A stretch of 64,000 bases of DNA from NCBI GenBank assembly GCA_017303875.1, contig JAFLBP010000012.1, forward strand, positions 1 through 64,000. The letters are read 5' to 3'. The notes beneath the pieces are model-generated. The model worked only from the letters and a program-made list of their open reading frames with translations. It made no database searches and had not been told where the DNA came from. Positions 8,340 to 16,620 of this stretch are shown here, piece by piece (position 1 is the stretch's first letter; each line of letters begins with the position of its first letter). Position numbers and translations under genes: made by a program. The stretch comes from Chitinophagales bacterium (GTDB lineage: Bacteria; Bacteroidota; Bacteroidia; Chitinophagales; Saprospiraceae).

Positions 8340-8870
8340 TTAAACGATGCCTTTGTCGCGCAGCAGTTGGCGCAGGCGTTCTTTGGCTAAAATCAGCTGG
8401 GATTTACTGGTGTTGATGCTGACACCGAGCGTTTCGGCGATTTCGTGGTGTTTATAACCTTCCAGCACATAAAGGTTAAAAACCGTCCGGTAACCCGGCG
8501 GCAGCTTTTCGATCAATTCCAGGATGTCGCGGGCAGAAAGCTCGGCTTCTATGGAAAAATGGTCGGGGTCGTCGGCGGGCATTTTTTCTTCGCCGGGGAA
8601 GGAAAGCGGCTCGTTTTTGCGCAGCATCATCAGCGATTCATTGACCATGATGCGGCGTATCCAGCCCTCAAAGCTACCCAGTCCGCCAAAACTGCCGATT
8701 TGGGTAAATACTTTATAAAATCCGCTGACCAAGGCCTCTTCGGCGTCTTCCCGGCGCGAAAGGTAACGGCGGCAAACCGAAAACATCAGCGGCGAATAGC
8801 GCTCATACACCCATTTCTGGGCGCTTCGGTCCTGTTCGTTTAACAATCTGACAGCTTGCGTTTCGGTCAT
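8340..8870 (-). CDS. ECF-type RNA polymerase sigma factor
   Basis: The 176-residue protein has both ECF sigma domains. Region 2 includes YERYSPLMFSVCRRYL and FEGWIRRIMVNESLMML. Region 4 includes LPPGYRTVFNLYVLEGYKHH followed by the helix-turn-helix IAETLGVSINTSKSQL. The start codon is ATG. A small membrane protein gene follows within 17 bases and is the likely anti-sigma partner. The same region-4 wording (VFNLYVLEGY) occurs in the second sigma factor of the window at 16.6-17.7 kb, so the two are close relatives. The target promoter is unknown. Confidence 0.92.
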   Translation of the reverse strand: MTETQAVRLLNEQDRSAQKWVYERYSPLMFSVCRRYLSRREDAEEALVSGFYKVFTQIGSFGGLGSFEGWIRRIMVNESLMMLRKNEPLSFPGEEKMPADDPDHFSIEAELSARDILELIEKLPPGYRTVFNLYVLEGYKHHEIAETLGVSINTSKSQLILAKERLRQLLRDKGIV

Positions 8871-9346
8871 GTCAAGGGTGGTGTTTCAGCGCCAATGCTG
8901 ACAAAAAGTCGGCGCTCAGACGCATAGATGCACGCAGCGTTTTTTTTGACGGGTCAATTTTCAGAAAATTTAACATAAATAATTTTTTTTTGCTGCAACA
9001 TTCTTGCCCGCAAAGTAGTCTATTAGCCAGTTCGGTTTTGAGCGCAAGAAATGGTTTTTAAAATTATATTTTTTAAAAATGCATTTCTATAAATTTTTTA
9101 TTCCAAATGCAGGCTTTTAATTTGTATTTTTTGGAATAATATTTGTCGGGGAATAGGTCATCACCCTGAGCTGCCGCCCAAAACTTGTAATCCGAATTTT
9201 CCGAATCAAATTTATGCAGGTCATGGATCAGGTGTGCCTTTTGGCATGCCCTGAAAGCCATTTGCGTCCATCAAACGCAAGCGCTTAAAACTACACAAAC
9301 ACGCAAACACAAAAACACTTTTTTTAATCAGCCTTAACCACGTTTT
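8871..9346. other. AT-rich intergenic region with a doubtful 62-codon ORF
   Basis: This 476-base spacer separates divergent genes and is clearly more AT-rich than its surroundings from about 8940 to 9150. A hairpin AGCGCC...GGCGCT (8888-8916) lies in the presumed leader of the sigma gene. A leftward ORF (9073-9261) could encode 62 residues, but it has no recognisable motif or signal and its composition follows the AT-rich DNA, so I do not call it a gene. No tRNA or mobile element is visible. Confidence 0.5.
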
Positions 9347-10363
9347 ATGAAACACTTCCTGTTCATCGCTACCTGCATCAGCGCGTTGTTTTTCCTTGGC
9401 AACCCCGCACAAGCGCAAGAAAAACCTTCCATGTTCGAGCACCTCACGCAAACGGAGCTGCCCGTCATGACCCTCAGTCTCGATATGACCGAGCTGATGG
9501 GCAACAAAAAAACCAATAACTACCAGGCCGCCACGCTCAAAACTGCCGACGGCCACGCGTTTAAAGCCGAAGCACGCCCGCGTGGCAAATACCGCCGCAT
9601 CAACGGCGAAATTCCGCCCGTCAAGCTGAAATTTTCCAAAAAAGAAATGAAAGCTATGGGCCTGGATACACTCAATGAAGTACGCCTGACTTTTCCCATG
9701 ACCGACAGCCCCGAGTCGGAAGCACTCGTCGTAAAAGAATACTTAGCTTATCGGATGTTTGAGTCGCTGTCTCCTTACCATGTGCGCGCCCGTCTTGTGC
9801 GCCTGACGATCGAGGACCTGCATGTGGAAAAAACCTACCGCACCATGCTGTGCCTGCTCACGGAGCATCAGGAGGAAGTGGAGGCCCGTCTCGGCGGTAA
9901 AATGGAAGAAATTTACAGCCTCGACCCAAAACTCCTGAACCAGGAATACGCCGGTCTGCACGCGATGTTTCAATACCTGATCGGGAATACCGACTGGGAT
10001 ATGTCGGCTTTCAGAAATGTATATCTTTTCCGTCCGGCCGACGGCAGTGCACTTATCCCGGTACCTTATGATTTCGATTTTTCTGGTCTCGTTTCAGCGC
10101 CTTATGCGGTGCCGAATTCAGAATCCAAACTCGTAAGCGTACGAGATCGCTGGTTAATGTCAGAAGGCATCGCTCGTACTTCGCTTCAAAGTGCTACCCG
10201 TCGTATCAACGATGCCAAGGCCAATCTGATGGCCATCTGCAACGTGGATGCCCAAACGGGTATGCCGGTAGCCGAGTCTACACAGCGCTACCTCAGTACA
10301 TTTTTCAAGCACAGCGAAGAAAAAACCAACATGCCGGAACGCATGAAGGTAACGCTTAAATGA
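9347..10363 (+). CDS. Secreted CotH-kinase-like protein
   Basis: The 338-residue product has a signal peptide ending near AQAQ (residue 24). The mature part shows RPRGKYRR near 77-84, FQYLIGNTDWDMSAFRN and IPVPYDFDFSG further on. The order of a basic Arg motif, a helix with NTDWD, an Asn and a DFD triad resembles the CotH (FAM20C-like) kinase family, which phosphorylates secreted or spore-coat proteins in other bacteria. The classical RGxS start motif is altered to RGKYRR. The similarity is remote, and the gene stands alone between two spacers. Assignment to the family is inference from motif order. Confidence 0.55.
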   Translation: MKHFLFIATCISALFFLGNPAQAQEKPSMFEHLTQTELPVMTLSLDMTELMGNKKTNNYQAATLKTADGHAFKAEARPRGKYRRINGEIPPVKLKFSKKEMKAMGLDTLNEVRLTFPMTDSPESEALVVKEYLAYRMFESLSPYHVRARLVRLTIEDLHVEKTYRTMLCLLTEHQEEVEARLGGKMEEIYSLDPKLLNQEYAGLHAMFQYLIGNTDWDMSAFRNVYLFRPADGSALIPVPYDFDFSGLVSAPYAVPNSESKLVSVRDRWLMSEGIARTSLQSATRRINDAKANLMAICNVDAQTGMPVAESTQRYLSTFFKHSEEKTNMPERMKVTLK

Positions 10364-10375
10364 TGTTTGATTTTG

Positions 10376-10453
10376 GATTTTGAATTTTTGATTAAATGGT
10401 TTAATTTATTGATTATCAATAATATGATTTATTGTAATCAAAAATTCAAAATC
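10376..10453. terminator. Long bidirectional terminator hairpin
   Basis: Two perfectly complementary 19-nt arms, GATTTTGAATTTTTGATTA (10376-10394) and its reverse complement (10435-10453), enclose a 40-base AT-rich loop. The hairpin lies between convergent genes and reaches the stop codon of the symporter gene. Its AT-only word composition (ATTTTGAATTTTTG) matches the style of the other intergenic hairpins in the window. Confidence 0.75.
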
Positions 10454-12062
10454 AAGCATCTAGTTCCCCTTCCCAGCGGGCTACAACTGCCGAGGCGAGG
10501 CAGTTGCCGACGAGGTTGACACTCGTGCGGCCCATGTCCATCAGCGCGTCCACCCCGAGAATAATGGCGATGGGCCAGTCGGGTATTTGAAACTGATCGA
10601 CCGTAGCGGCGAGAATGACCAAGGAGGCGCGCGGTACCCCGGCCACGCCTTTGGAGGTGAGCAGCAAAGTGCCCATCATGTATAGCTGGGTTTGCCAGGA
10701 AAGTTCAATACCGGCTGCCTGTGCGCAAAAGACAGAAGCCAGCGAGAGGTATAAGGTTGAACCGTCAAGGTTGAAGCTGTAGCCGGTTGGCAATACAAAA
10801 GAGACAATTTTACGCGGCACCCCGAAGTTTTCCATCGCCGTCAGCGTCTTGGGTAAAGCGGCTTCCGAACTGGCGGTGGCAAAAGCCAGCGAGGCAGGTT
10901 CATAAACGGTCTTGAAGAATTTTTTGATCGGGATTTTGAAGAACCACATCACCGGAATAAAGACCAGCAGGATAAATAAAATGAGTGAAGCGTAGAGTGT
11001 GAGTAGCAACTTGACGAGGTTGCCCACCACATCGAAGCCCATGGTTCCAATGGTGTAAGCCATGGCCCCTCCTACTGCCACCGGTGCAAAGTACATGATG
11101 ATTCCGGTAAATTTAAACATCACTTCTGTGAGCGATTCCGTCCATTCCAGCATGCGCTCCCGATGGGGTTCAGGCACCTGGCGCAGCGCAAATCCGAAGA
11201 TCAGGCTGAAGACCACAATCTGCAAAACCGCCCCTTCGTAGATCATTTTTGCTACGTTTTCAGGGAAAATATGGGAAATGATATACTTCCAGTCTTGTTT
11301 GGGTTTGCCGGCAGGCGCCGCCAGGTCTTTGCCGTGGTACTGGAATTTAAGAGTGTTTTTAACAGAATCAACCTGTGCCGTGAGTGCGGAGGCATCCATA
11401 GCCACCGCCACAGAGGGCTTTTGCGCTTTCTCCTTGATGGCCTGCGGCAAATCGCCTGCTCGGGTCAGGTTGATGGCTACCAGCCCCACCACTAAGGCAA
11501 TACTGGTTGCCGCAATGAAGTAGGTAAAAGCCTTAACGCTCATGCGGCCTACCTGTTTGGCATTGCTTTGTCCGGCAATACCCAGCACCAAGGTGCCGAA
11601 AAGCAGGGGCGCAATGACGGTTTTGATAAGCTGAATGAATATTTTACTCAGAATTTCGAGGTTCTGCCCAAGTCCCTTGAGGTCGTAACCCACCAACATG
11701 CCCAAGAGCATGGAAAGCAAAATCCAGGTGGTCAGGTTGCGGCTCACAATGCCGAAGCCGATCATGGCGCCGGCGCTGAGCCAGCGCAGCATCAGCATGA
11801 GTTGTTCCGGCAACGGCGACATATTCAGGTGAATGGCATGTAATATGGCTGCCAGCCCGGTAACGCCGAACAAAATCAGCAGGCTGCGGCGTTTTTCCTG
11901 TGCTCCGGTGAGTAAAACCCCTGCGGCGGTACTGCCGAGCAAGGTGCTGATAAATGCAAAATTATCGGCAGTGATGCTGCCGCTGAACCACAACACAGCA
12001 GCGAGCAGCAGCAAAAGCAGGGCAGGCGTGAGGGTCTTCCAGAGTAGGGACTTAAAATTCAT
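10452..12062 (-). CDS. Dicarboxylate/amino acid:cation symporter (DAACS family)
   Basis: The 536-residue protein is longer than typical DctA/GltP proteins (about 420) because of an extra N-terminal membrane region of about four helices and an extended loop with about 60 polar residues. Core motifs are intact: the first re-entrant loop ASSEAALPKTL, the TM7 motif YSFNLDGSTLYLS, the second re-entrant loop GVAGVPRAS and TM8 DALMDMGRTSVNLVGN. The Asp-Arg-Thr-Asn set matches aspartate transporters. The residue aligning with the sodium-site Asp405 of Pyrococcus GltPh is Asn, as in DctA. ATG at 12062 is preferred over TTG at 12086. Substrate is an acidic amino acid or C4-dicarboxylate. Confidence 0.9.
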   Translation of the reverse strand: MNFKSLLWKTLTPALLLLLLAAVLWFSGSITADNFAFISTLLGSTAAGVLLTGAQEKRRSLLILFGVTGLAAILHAIHLNMSPLPEQLMLMLRWLSAGAMIGFGIVSRNLTTWILLSMLLGMLVGYDLKGLGQNLEILSKIFIQLIKTVIAPLLFGTLVLGIAGQSNAKQVGRMSVKAFTYFIAATSIALVVGLVAINLTRAGDLPQAIKEKAQKPSVAVAMDASALTAQVDSVKNTLKFQYHGKDLAAPAGKPKQDWKYIISHIFPENVAKMIYEGAVLQIVVFSLIFGFALRQVPEPHRERMLEWTESLTEVMFKFTGIIMYFAPVAVGGAMAYTIGTMGFDVVGNLVKLLLTLYASLILFILLVFIPVMWFFKIPIKKFFKTVYEPASLAFATASSEAALPKTLTAMENFGVPRKIVSFVLPTGYSFNLDGSTLYLSLASVFCAQAAGIELSWQTQLYMMGTLLLTSKGVAGVPRASLVILAATVDQFQIPDWPIAIILGVDALMDMGRTSVNLVGNCLASAVVARWEGELDA

Positions 12063-12154
12063 AGAAACGGGCGGTTGTTTTCGCAATTGATGGGTGCAAA
12101 GTAAATCAGGATTTGCAGGATTTTAGGTCTAAGCCCTGTTTTTTCTCAAAAGGC

Positions 12155-13192
12155 CTATTCGCCCGTTCGTAAATTGGTCTTGATCCCGAATGCCTTGGGG
12201 TTTTCAAACATCGGAATCCGTTTTTCAATGCCTTGCAGGTCGTAACCATCCAGACAGGCCGGCTGCGCTCGAAGAATTGCCTGAAGTTCTTTGGTGATTT
12301 TCTCGTTTTCAAGCCAATAACTGCGGTTTTTCCCCAAAATATCATCCATCACCTGATTTTTCAATGCTTTGTATTCCGACTGAAATAAAGGCGCGCTTTG
12401 TTCGGCGGCCGTGATGGCCTGCAATATTTCGAGGTGCTTGCCGGAGCCGAGCAGACTGACGCTGTTCGTTGCCGATAGTTGGAAAACCCAGCAGGGGAAA
12501 TTCGACTCGATACCGTCTTGCGGGAAACAGCGCAGGTAGAGTTGCAGCAGTGTGTCGTCTTGCGGGCCTTTTGATGCCTGTGCAATTTTGTACCAATACT
12601 GATAATCGGCATTGAGATAAGGGTAAGCAGCGCCTTCGGGAAACTGATACACAAAACCCGGAAGCAGCGCCTGCATCCAGGCGTAGTTATCGTCCTGGCG
12701 GATGTCGCCATGTTGTGGTCGCTGATCGAGTTGGCGCATCATGTTATCGCGCAACGCGAGGATTTCATGCCAGCCGAGGTCGAAGGTGGCTTCGTCGGGC
12801 AGTTGAGCGTAGCGTTCTAACCAGCGGCGCCGCTGCGTGTCGCCGGCGCTGCCGAAGTAGCAGATCGTTTGTTTTTGCAGCAGCCATTCCGCTGCATTGC
12901 CGGGTGCGCGCAGGGCGCCGCCCCAGATCCAGCCTTCCTGCTCCTTGTAGCGCACCTTTACCCACGGCGCCTGATAGAGCGAGTCGCCGAGCATCACCGC
13001 TGATTCAAAGGAGGATACCTGACCCAGGTCGGTGAGGATTGCGCCTTTTTCTAATTTTTTCAGTACGGGTTGTTGTGCGCCGGCCTGACTGTGCAGGGTT
13101 GCGACGGGCATGGACACCGTGAGGGCGTCGGGGTTGTCGGGTTCGGTGCAGGCGAAGAGTAGGAGTAAGGGTAAAAACAGGCGTAATGGCAT
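12155..13192 (-). CDS. Lipoprotein with bacterial SH3 domain
   Basis: The 345-residue product begins with a short signal sequence and lipobox LLLLFAC (Cys15). An SH3-like domain covers about residues 25-95, with ATLHSQAG and WVKVRYKEQEGWIWGGAL, the usual ligand-type motif of bacterial SH3 modules. The remaining 240 residues are rich in Trp, Tyr and Gln and match no family I recognise. Bacterial SH3 domains often bind peptidoglycan or other cell-wall material, which fits a periplasmic lipoprotein. The gene ends near the symporter start (about 90 bases away) and could be in the same operon. Confidence 0.75.
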   Translation of the reverse strand: MPLRLFLPLLLLFACTEPDNPDALTVSMPVATLHSQAGAQQPVLKKLEKGAILTDLGQVSSFESAVMLGDSLYQAPWVKVRYKEQEGWIWGGALRAPGNAAEWLLQKQTICYFGSAGDTQRRRWLERYAQLPDEATFDLGWHEILALRDNMMRQLDQRPQHGDIRQDDNYAWMQALLPGFVYQFPEGAAYPYLNADYQYWYKIAQASKGPQDDTLLQLYLRCFPQDGIESNFPCWVFQLSATNSVSLLGSGKHLEILQAITAAEQSAPLFQSEYKALKNQVMDDILGKNRSYWLENEKITKELQAILRAQPACLDGYDLQGIEKRIPMFENPKAFGIKTNLRTGE

Positions 13193-13338
13193 TGGTAAGT
13201 GGTTTTTGCTGGGGGTAAAGGTAGGAAGAAAATTTGGGGCGGGGTTTGTCGTGAAATAGGTTTACTTTTGTCCAAAACCTATTTTGGGGTAAGTCAGTAG
13301 CAAAATCCACATCATAAATCCACCTGTATCCACCAGCC

Positions 13339-14010
13339 ATGTCACTTATCCAAACCATTATCCGGCTACTCACGTTCAGGCTCACCAGGAATGAAATGCT
13401 GGCGCTCGACGCCCGGCATCTGATTGCAGGCATCATGGGCACCTGGATCGTTGGTATGGGCAGGTACTGGGACGACCCCGGCGCCAGCCTGCTGCAACAC
13501 CTCGGCCTGGGCTCCGTCATTTACATTTTTGTGTTGTCGGCTTTTATCTGGCTGATTCTCCTGCCTTTAAAAATAGAAAGCTGGATCTATAAAACGGTGC
13601 TTACGTTTATCGCCCTGACCTCCTTCCCGGCCATATTTTACGCCATTCCGGTGGAGCGTTTTTGCTCCATAACAACGGCCAACAGGATCAATGTCTGGTT
13701 TTTGGCCATTGTGGCGCTATGGCGGCTTTGTCTGCTGTTTTTCTTCTTAAAACGTTTTACCAAGCTTTCCGTCGGCTATATCATCACAGTTACGCTAATG
13801 CCCATGTGCGTGATTATTGCCACGCTCACTGCCCTGAACCTGCATCGGGTGGTTTTTAACATCATGGGCGGCGTAAGAAACCCGACGCCACACGACAGCG
13901 CCTACCAAATACTCGTGCTGCTGACAGTTGTGTCAACGTTCCTGAGTATACCGCTGCTGCTGGCGTATGGCGTTGGGATTTACCTGCGGCGAAAACGCAG
14001 CGGCAATTAA
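13339..14010 (+). CDS. Integral membrane protein (unknown, about five to six helices)
   Basis: The 223-residue protein is strongly hydrophobic, with predicted helices near residues 30-45, 55-80, 85-105, 115-135, 145-165 and 190-215. The topology resembles small YIP1-like membrane proteins, but no motif is decisive. It ends with a basic tail (YLRRKRSGN). Its last 78 bases overlap the 3' end of a leftward gene on the other strand. The function is not known. Confidence 0.6.
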   Translation: MSLIQTIIRLLTFRLTRNEMLALDARHLIAGIMGTWIVGMGRYWDDPGASLLQHLGLGSVIYIFVLSAFIWLILLPLKIESWIYKTVLTFIALTSFPAIFYAIPVERFCSITTANRINVWFLAIVALWRLCLLFFFLKRFTKLSVGYIITVTLMPMCVIIATLTALNLHRVVFNIMGGVRNPTPHDSAYQILVLLTVVSTFLSIPLLLAYGVGIYLRRKRSGN

Positions 14011-14274
14011 CCCGCCAACCGGTTGATCTACCCAGCCGCGCTGGCCGGTTACAGTGACTTCCACGTTCAGGCAAAGGATGTCTTTAATCCGGATGCCTTG
14101 TTGCGGACAGATGATGGAGTACACGCGGCCTTCGTTGGTGTATCCGATTCGGGAAATATCCGGCGCGAACATCTGGAAACAGCGCTTTTTGTCGGCCTGT
14201 GCCGGTTCGGATTGCCAGCTGGATTCCGGCCAAAGTACTTTTTGCCGGCGCTGGAGTTTGTCAATGTTGTCCAT
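13933..14274 (-). CDS. Conserved-looking small protein, unknown function
   Basis: This 113-residue ORF starts at ATG 14274 (an upstream TTG would add six residues). It has a protein-like composition with YTNEGRVYSIICPQQGIRI followed by LCLNVEVTVTGQRGWVD, a beta-rich pattern. It lies 71 bases downstream of a flavoprotein gene on the same strand and overlaps the 3' end of a rightward membrane protein gene by 78 bases. No signal peptide or membrane helix is visible. I do not recognise the family. It is kept because the frame is open and the composition normal, and because the opposite frames contain no better candidate upstream of 14010. Confidence 0.55.
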   Translation of the reverse strand: MDNIDKLQRRQKVLWPESSWQSEPAQADKKRCFQMFAPDISRIGYTNEGRVYSIICPQQGIRIKDILCLNVEVTVTGQRGWVDQPVGGLIAAAFSPQVNPNAIRQQQRYTQER

Positions 14275-14345
14275 GTTTTGGAGCAAGGGCAAGGATGTTT
14301 ATATGGTATTGATATTCAAAGCGCTACGACAAAAAAATCCTGAAT

Positions 14346-15503
14346 TTAACGTGCAATTTTCGTCAGTACCCACAGCACGAGCTTACTCAGCACGGTACTG
14401 CTGCGCAGCAGCGCTACAATGGTATTGATGATCCATTGGTACTGAATCAAGTGGCTGAGCAGGCGGCGGCGGCGGTTTTGAGCGCCCCATTTTTGTGCTA
14501 CCGCTGCGTCGTATTTTTTCATAAATGCCGCAGAGAAATCATTGGCGCTAAAGCAGTTAAGGGCATGGGCTGCGGCGATGCGCCCGGTCACAATTGCCTG
14601 TCCGATCCCTTCGCCCGTAAGCGGATCGGCCACAGATGCCGCGTCGCCGGCCAGCAGGTATCGTTCGCCGGAAATAGGGTAGTGGCCGTAGCCCACCGGA
14701 ATACTCCAGCCTTTGATATCGCCCAGCAGCCGGGCATTTTTAAATCGTTGGTTCAGGTGCGGTGTTTGGGCGATGATTTGGGGTAATACCTCCCGGAGTT
14801 TCAGGTTTTTCCTTTGCAAATCCTCGGAAAGAATGCTGAATCCGACATTGGCGCGGCCCGCCTCGGAGGGGAAAATCCAGAAATACCCGGAGGGGTGTTG
14901 CGGTACGGGATGAAATTCAAAGGTATCGGGCAGCACGTCTTCCACCTGTTCATAATAGGCCCTGACGGCGGCGTAGTTGTTGGCCGGATCAAGGCGGCAA
15001 TGACTCAGTTGTCTGCCGACGATTGAGCTGGCGCCATCACAACCGATGAGCATTTTGGCCCGGTATTGTTGTTTGTTGGTTTGTACGATGGCCGCCGAGG
15101 CGTCGGTACTGACCATGGTCACCTGTTCTTCCAGCAGGTAGCTGACATTGGGCAGTGCCGAAGCTTGGCGGTAAAGAAAATCGTCGAAATGATAGCGCGA
15201 AGCTACAAACCAGGGTTCCGGGAAGGCCTGAGTGGCTGATTTCCCCTTGCTGTTCACCACTTTGATATATCGGATGGGTATCCGTTCCCGGAACTGATCG
15301 AAGGCGTCTTTAAATTTGGGCGACATTTTATGCAGCGCTTTGGGGATATAGGGCGCCATCCCGTCGCCGCAAACCTTTTCCCGAGGGAAGCTGCTTTTTT
15401 CAATTACCGCAACCCGAATGGAGGTATCCACAAAGCCCATCGCGCAGGCGCTCCCGCAGGGGCCGCCGCCACAGATGATGACGTCAAAATCATATTGTTG
15501 CAT
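14346..15503 (-). CDS. FAD-dependent oxidoreductase, geranylgeranyl-reductase-like
   Basis: The 385-residue protein has an N-terminal Rossmann motif FDVIICGGGPCGSACAMGF, followed by PREKVCGDGMAPYIPKAL, and a second FAD motif LLAGDAASVADPLTGEGIG around residue 280. This motif set belongs to the geranylgeranyl reductase / PHBH-like flavoprotein family, which hydrogenates isoprenoid double bonds or hydroxylates aromatic and lipid substrates. Length fits (about 380-420). The C-terminus contains a hydrophobic segment likely to touch the membrane. It is followed by a small unknown gene in the same direction. The substrate may be a quinone or carotenoid precursor, but this is not shown. Confidence 0.82.
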   Translation of the reverse strand: MQQYDFDVIICGGGPCGSACAMGFVDTSIRVAVIEKSSFPREKVCGDGMAPYIPKALHKMSPKFKDAFDQFRERIPIRYIKVVNSKGKSATQAFPEPWFVASRYHFDDFLYRQASALPNVSYLLEEQVTMVSTDASAAIVQTNKQQYRAKMLIGCDGASSIVGRQLSHCRLDPANNYAAVRAYYEQVEDVLPDTFEFHPVPQHPSGYFWIFPSEAGRANVGFSILSEDLQRKNLKLREVLPQIIAQTPHLNQRFKNARLLGDIKGWSIPVGYGHYPISGERYLLAGDAASVADPLTGEGIGQAIVTGRIAAAHALNCFSANDFSAAFMKKYDAAVAQKWGAQNRRRRLLSHLIQYQWIINTIVALLRSSTVLSKLVLWVLTKIAR

Positions 15504-15568
15504 AAATGCCGGGATGCAGAGTTGAAGTGCGCTGCGAAGGTAAGGGGAGAATAGCCTGGAACAAGTAC

Positions 15569-15636
15569 GATTTCCGATTGAATTTCCAATTTGCGATTAT
15601 TGATTGAATTGCAAATTGGAAATTCAATCGGAAATC
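15569..15636. terminator. Very long perfect intergenic hairpin
   Basis: Two perfectly complementary 26-nt arms (15569-15594 and 15611-15636) enclose a 16-base loop. The left arm starts GATTTCCGATTGAATTTCC. It lies between two leftward genes, 22 bases downstream of the stop of the double-signal-peptide protein, so it probably terminates that transcript before the flavoprotein gene. Confidence 0.75.
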
Positions 15637-15657
15637 AGAATTTACACCAAACGTTTA

Positions 15658-16620
15658 CTAAAAAAGAAAATACCGTGCCCGAAGCTCTAAACGCCGCATC
15701 TGGCTGTTTACCTGCACGCCGTTAAATCCAATTCGTCTTTCGTTGCTCAGGCCGTGAAAGTAATGCAGGCCGAGTGTGGTGCGGGCGGAAACTGAAAATT
15801 CGAGGCCACCCAGCAGGCTGAACCCAATGTAAGGCGTTCGCCAGGTAGAAGTACCGATACTGCCGTCTGATTGTGTTACCGGACCTTTTTGCGGACTGAG
15901 TTTATAATAGCATTCGCCGCCGAGTGCAAGCCCGAGTTTATTGATTTTCCATTGGAGAGAAAGGGGCAGGTTGAACATCCAGTGATTGCGCGACTGGTCT
16001 TCAAAATCAACCAGGGGGTTGAGGAAACCGGCAAATTGTCCGCCGCTGATGATGCTGTCAAAATCGGAGCGCAACAAGAGGTGCGCGTTGATTTCGCCGC
16101 CGATGGATAGCTTTTGAGCAATAAGATCCCTGCGAAAACCTGCACCAAGCGAAAAGCCCGCCGCAGTTTTTGATTGTAATTGCGGTTGCAAACCTGTTGA
16201 AATCATCTGGTAAGCATCGGTGCCGGCATTCAGGTAAAGGTGGTTCTGGGCAGCAACCATGTGCTGGAGGGCAAATAAAAAAATGCCCCAAAATCCGATC
16301 TTTTTCATTGATTCAGAATTGTTTAAATGTGAAATAAAAGTTGAATCAATGATGCGTCCGGTGTAAAGGGTTGCAGTGCCATCGGGAGAAAAAATTAAAA
16401 AATCTGAAGATTTTTCTTTTGACCCTGTATTGTTCAGTAATACTGGCAGTGCATTGCGCGGAATGCCCGGGTCTGGCAGCCAGATGGTGTCCGTTACACG
16501 CAGGGTATCGTATACGAAAATGGTGTCGGGTGCAATTGTTATGGCCCTGTCAGGTTGTTGCGCCTGCCCTTTTTGCATGCAGAAGATCAGGAGAAATACA
16601 TAAAGCACCTTATTGTTCAT
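15658..16620 (-). CDS. Outer-membrane-type protein with two in-frame signal peptides
   Basis: The 320-residue reading frame starts at ATG 16620, overlapping the stop of the sigma-fusion gene by 11 bases. Residues 1-21 form a signal peptide (ending KGQAQQ), followed by about 80 residues with Asp-Thr-Tyr-type wording (DTIFVYDTLRVTDTIWLPD). A second signal peptide, MKKIGFWGIFLFALQ then AAQ, begins at residue 105 (ATG 16308) and leads into a beta-barrel-like region ending LRARYFLF. It may be two proteins: a short secreted one and a barrel started internally at 16308. A longer upstream start at 17022 is rejected as it lies within the sigma gene. Confidence 0.7.
   Translation of the reverse strand: MNNKVLYVFLLIFCMQKGQAQQPDRAITIAPDTIFVYDTLRVTDTIWLPDPGIPRNALPVLLNNTGSKEKSSDFLIFSPDGTATLYTGRIIDSTFISHLNNSESMKKIGFWGIFLFALQHMVAAQNHLYLNAGTDAYQMISTGLQPQLQSKTAAGFSLGAGFRRDLIAQKLSIGGEINAHLLLRSDFDSIISGGQFAGFLNPLVDFEDQSRNHWMFNLPLSLQWKINKLGLALGGECYYKLSPQKGPVTQSDGSIGTSTWRTPYIGFSLLGGLEFSVSARTTLGLHYFHGLSNERRIGFNGVQVNSQMRRLELRARYFLF

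Noticed and set aside
9073..9261. A 62-codon leftward ORF
   Set aside because: It lies in AT-rich DNA, has no motif, signal or neighbour support, and its composition tracks the local base content.
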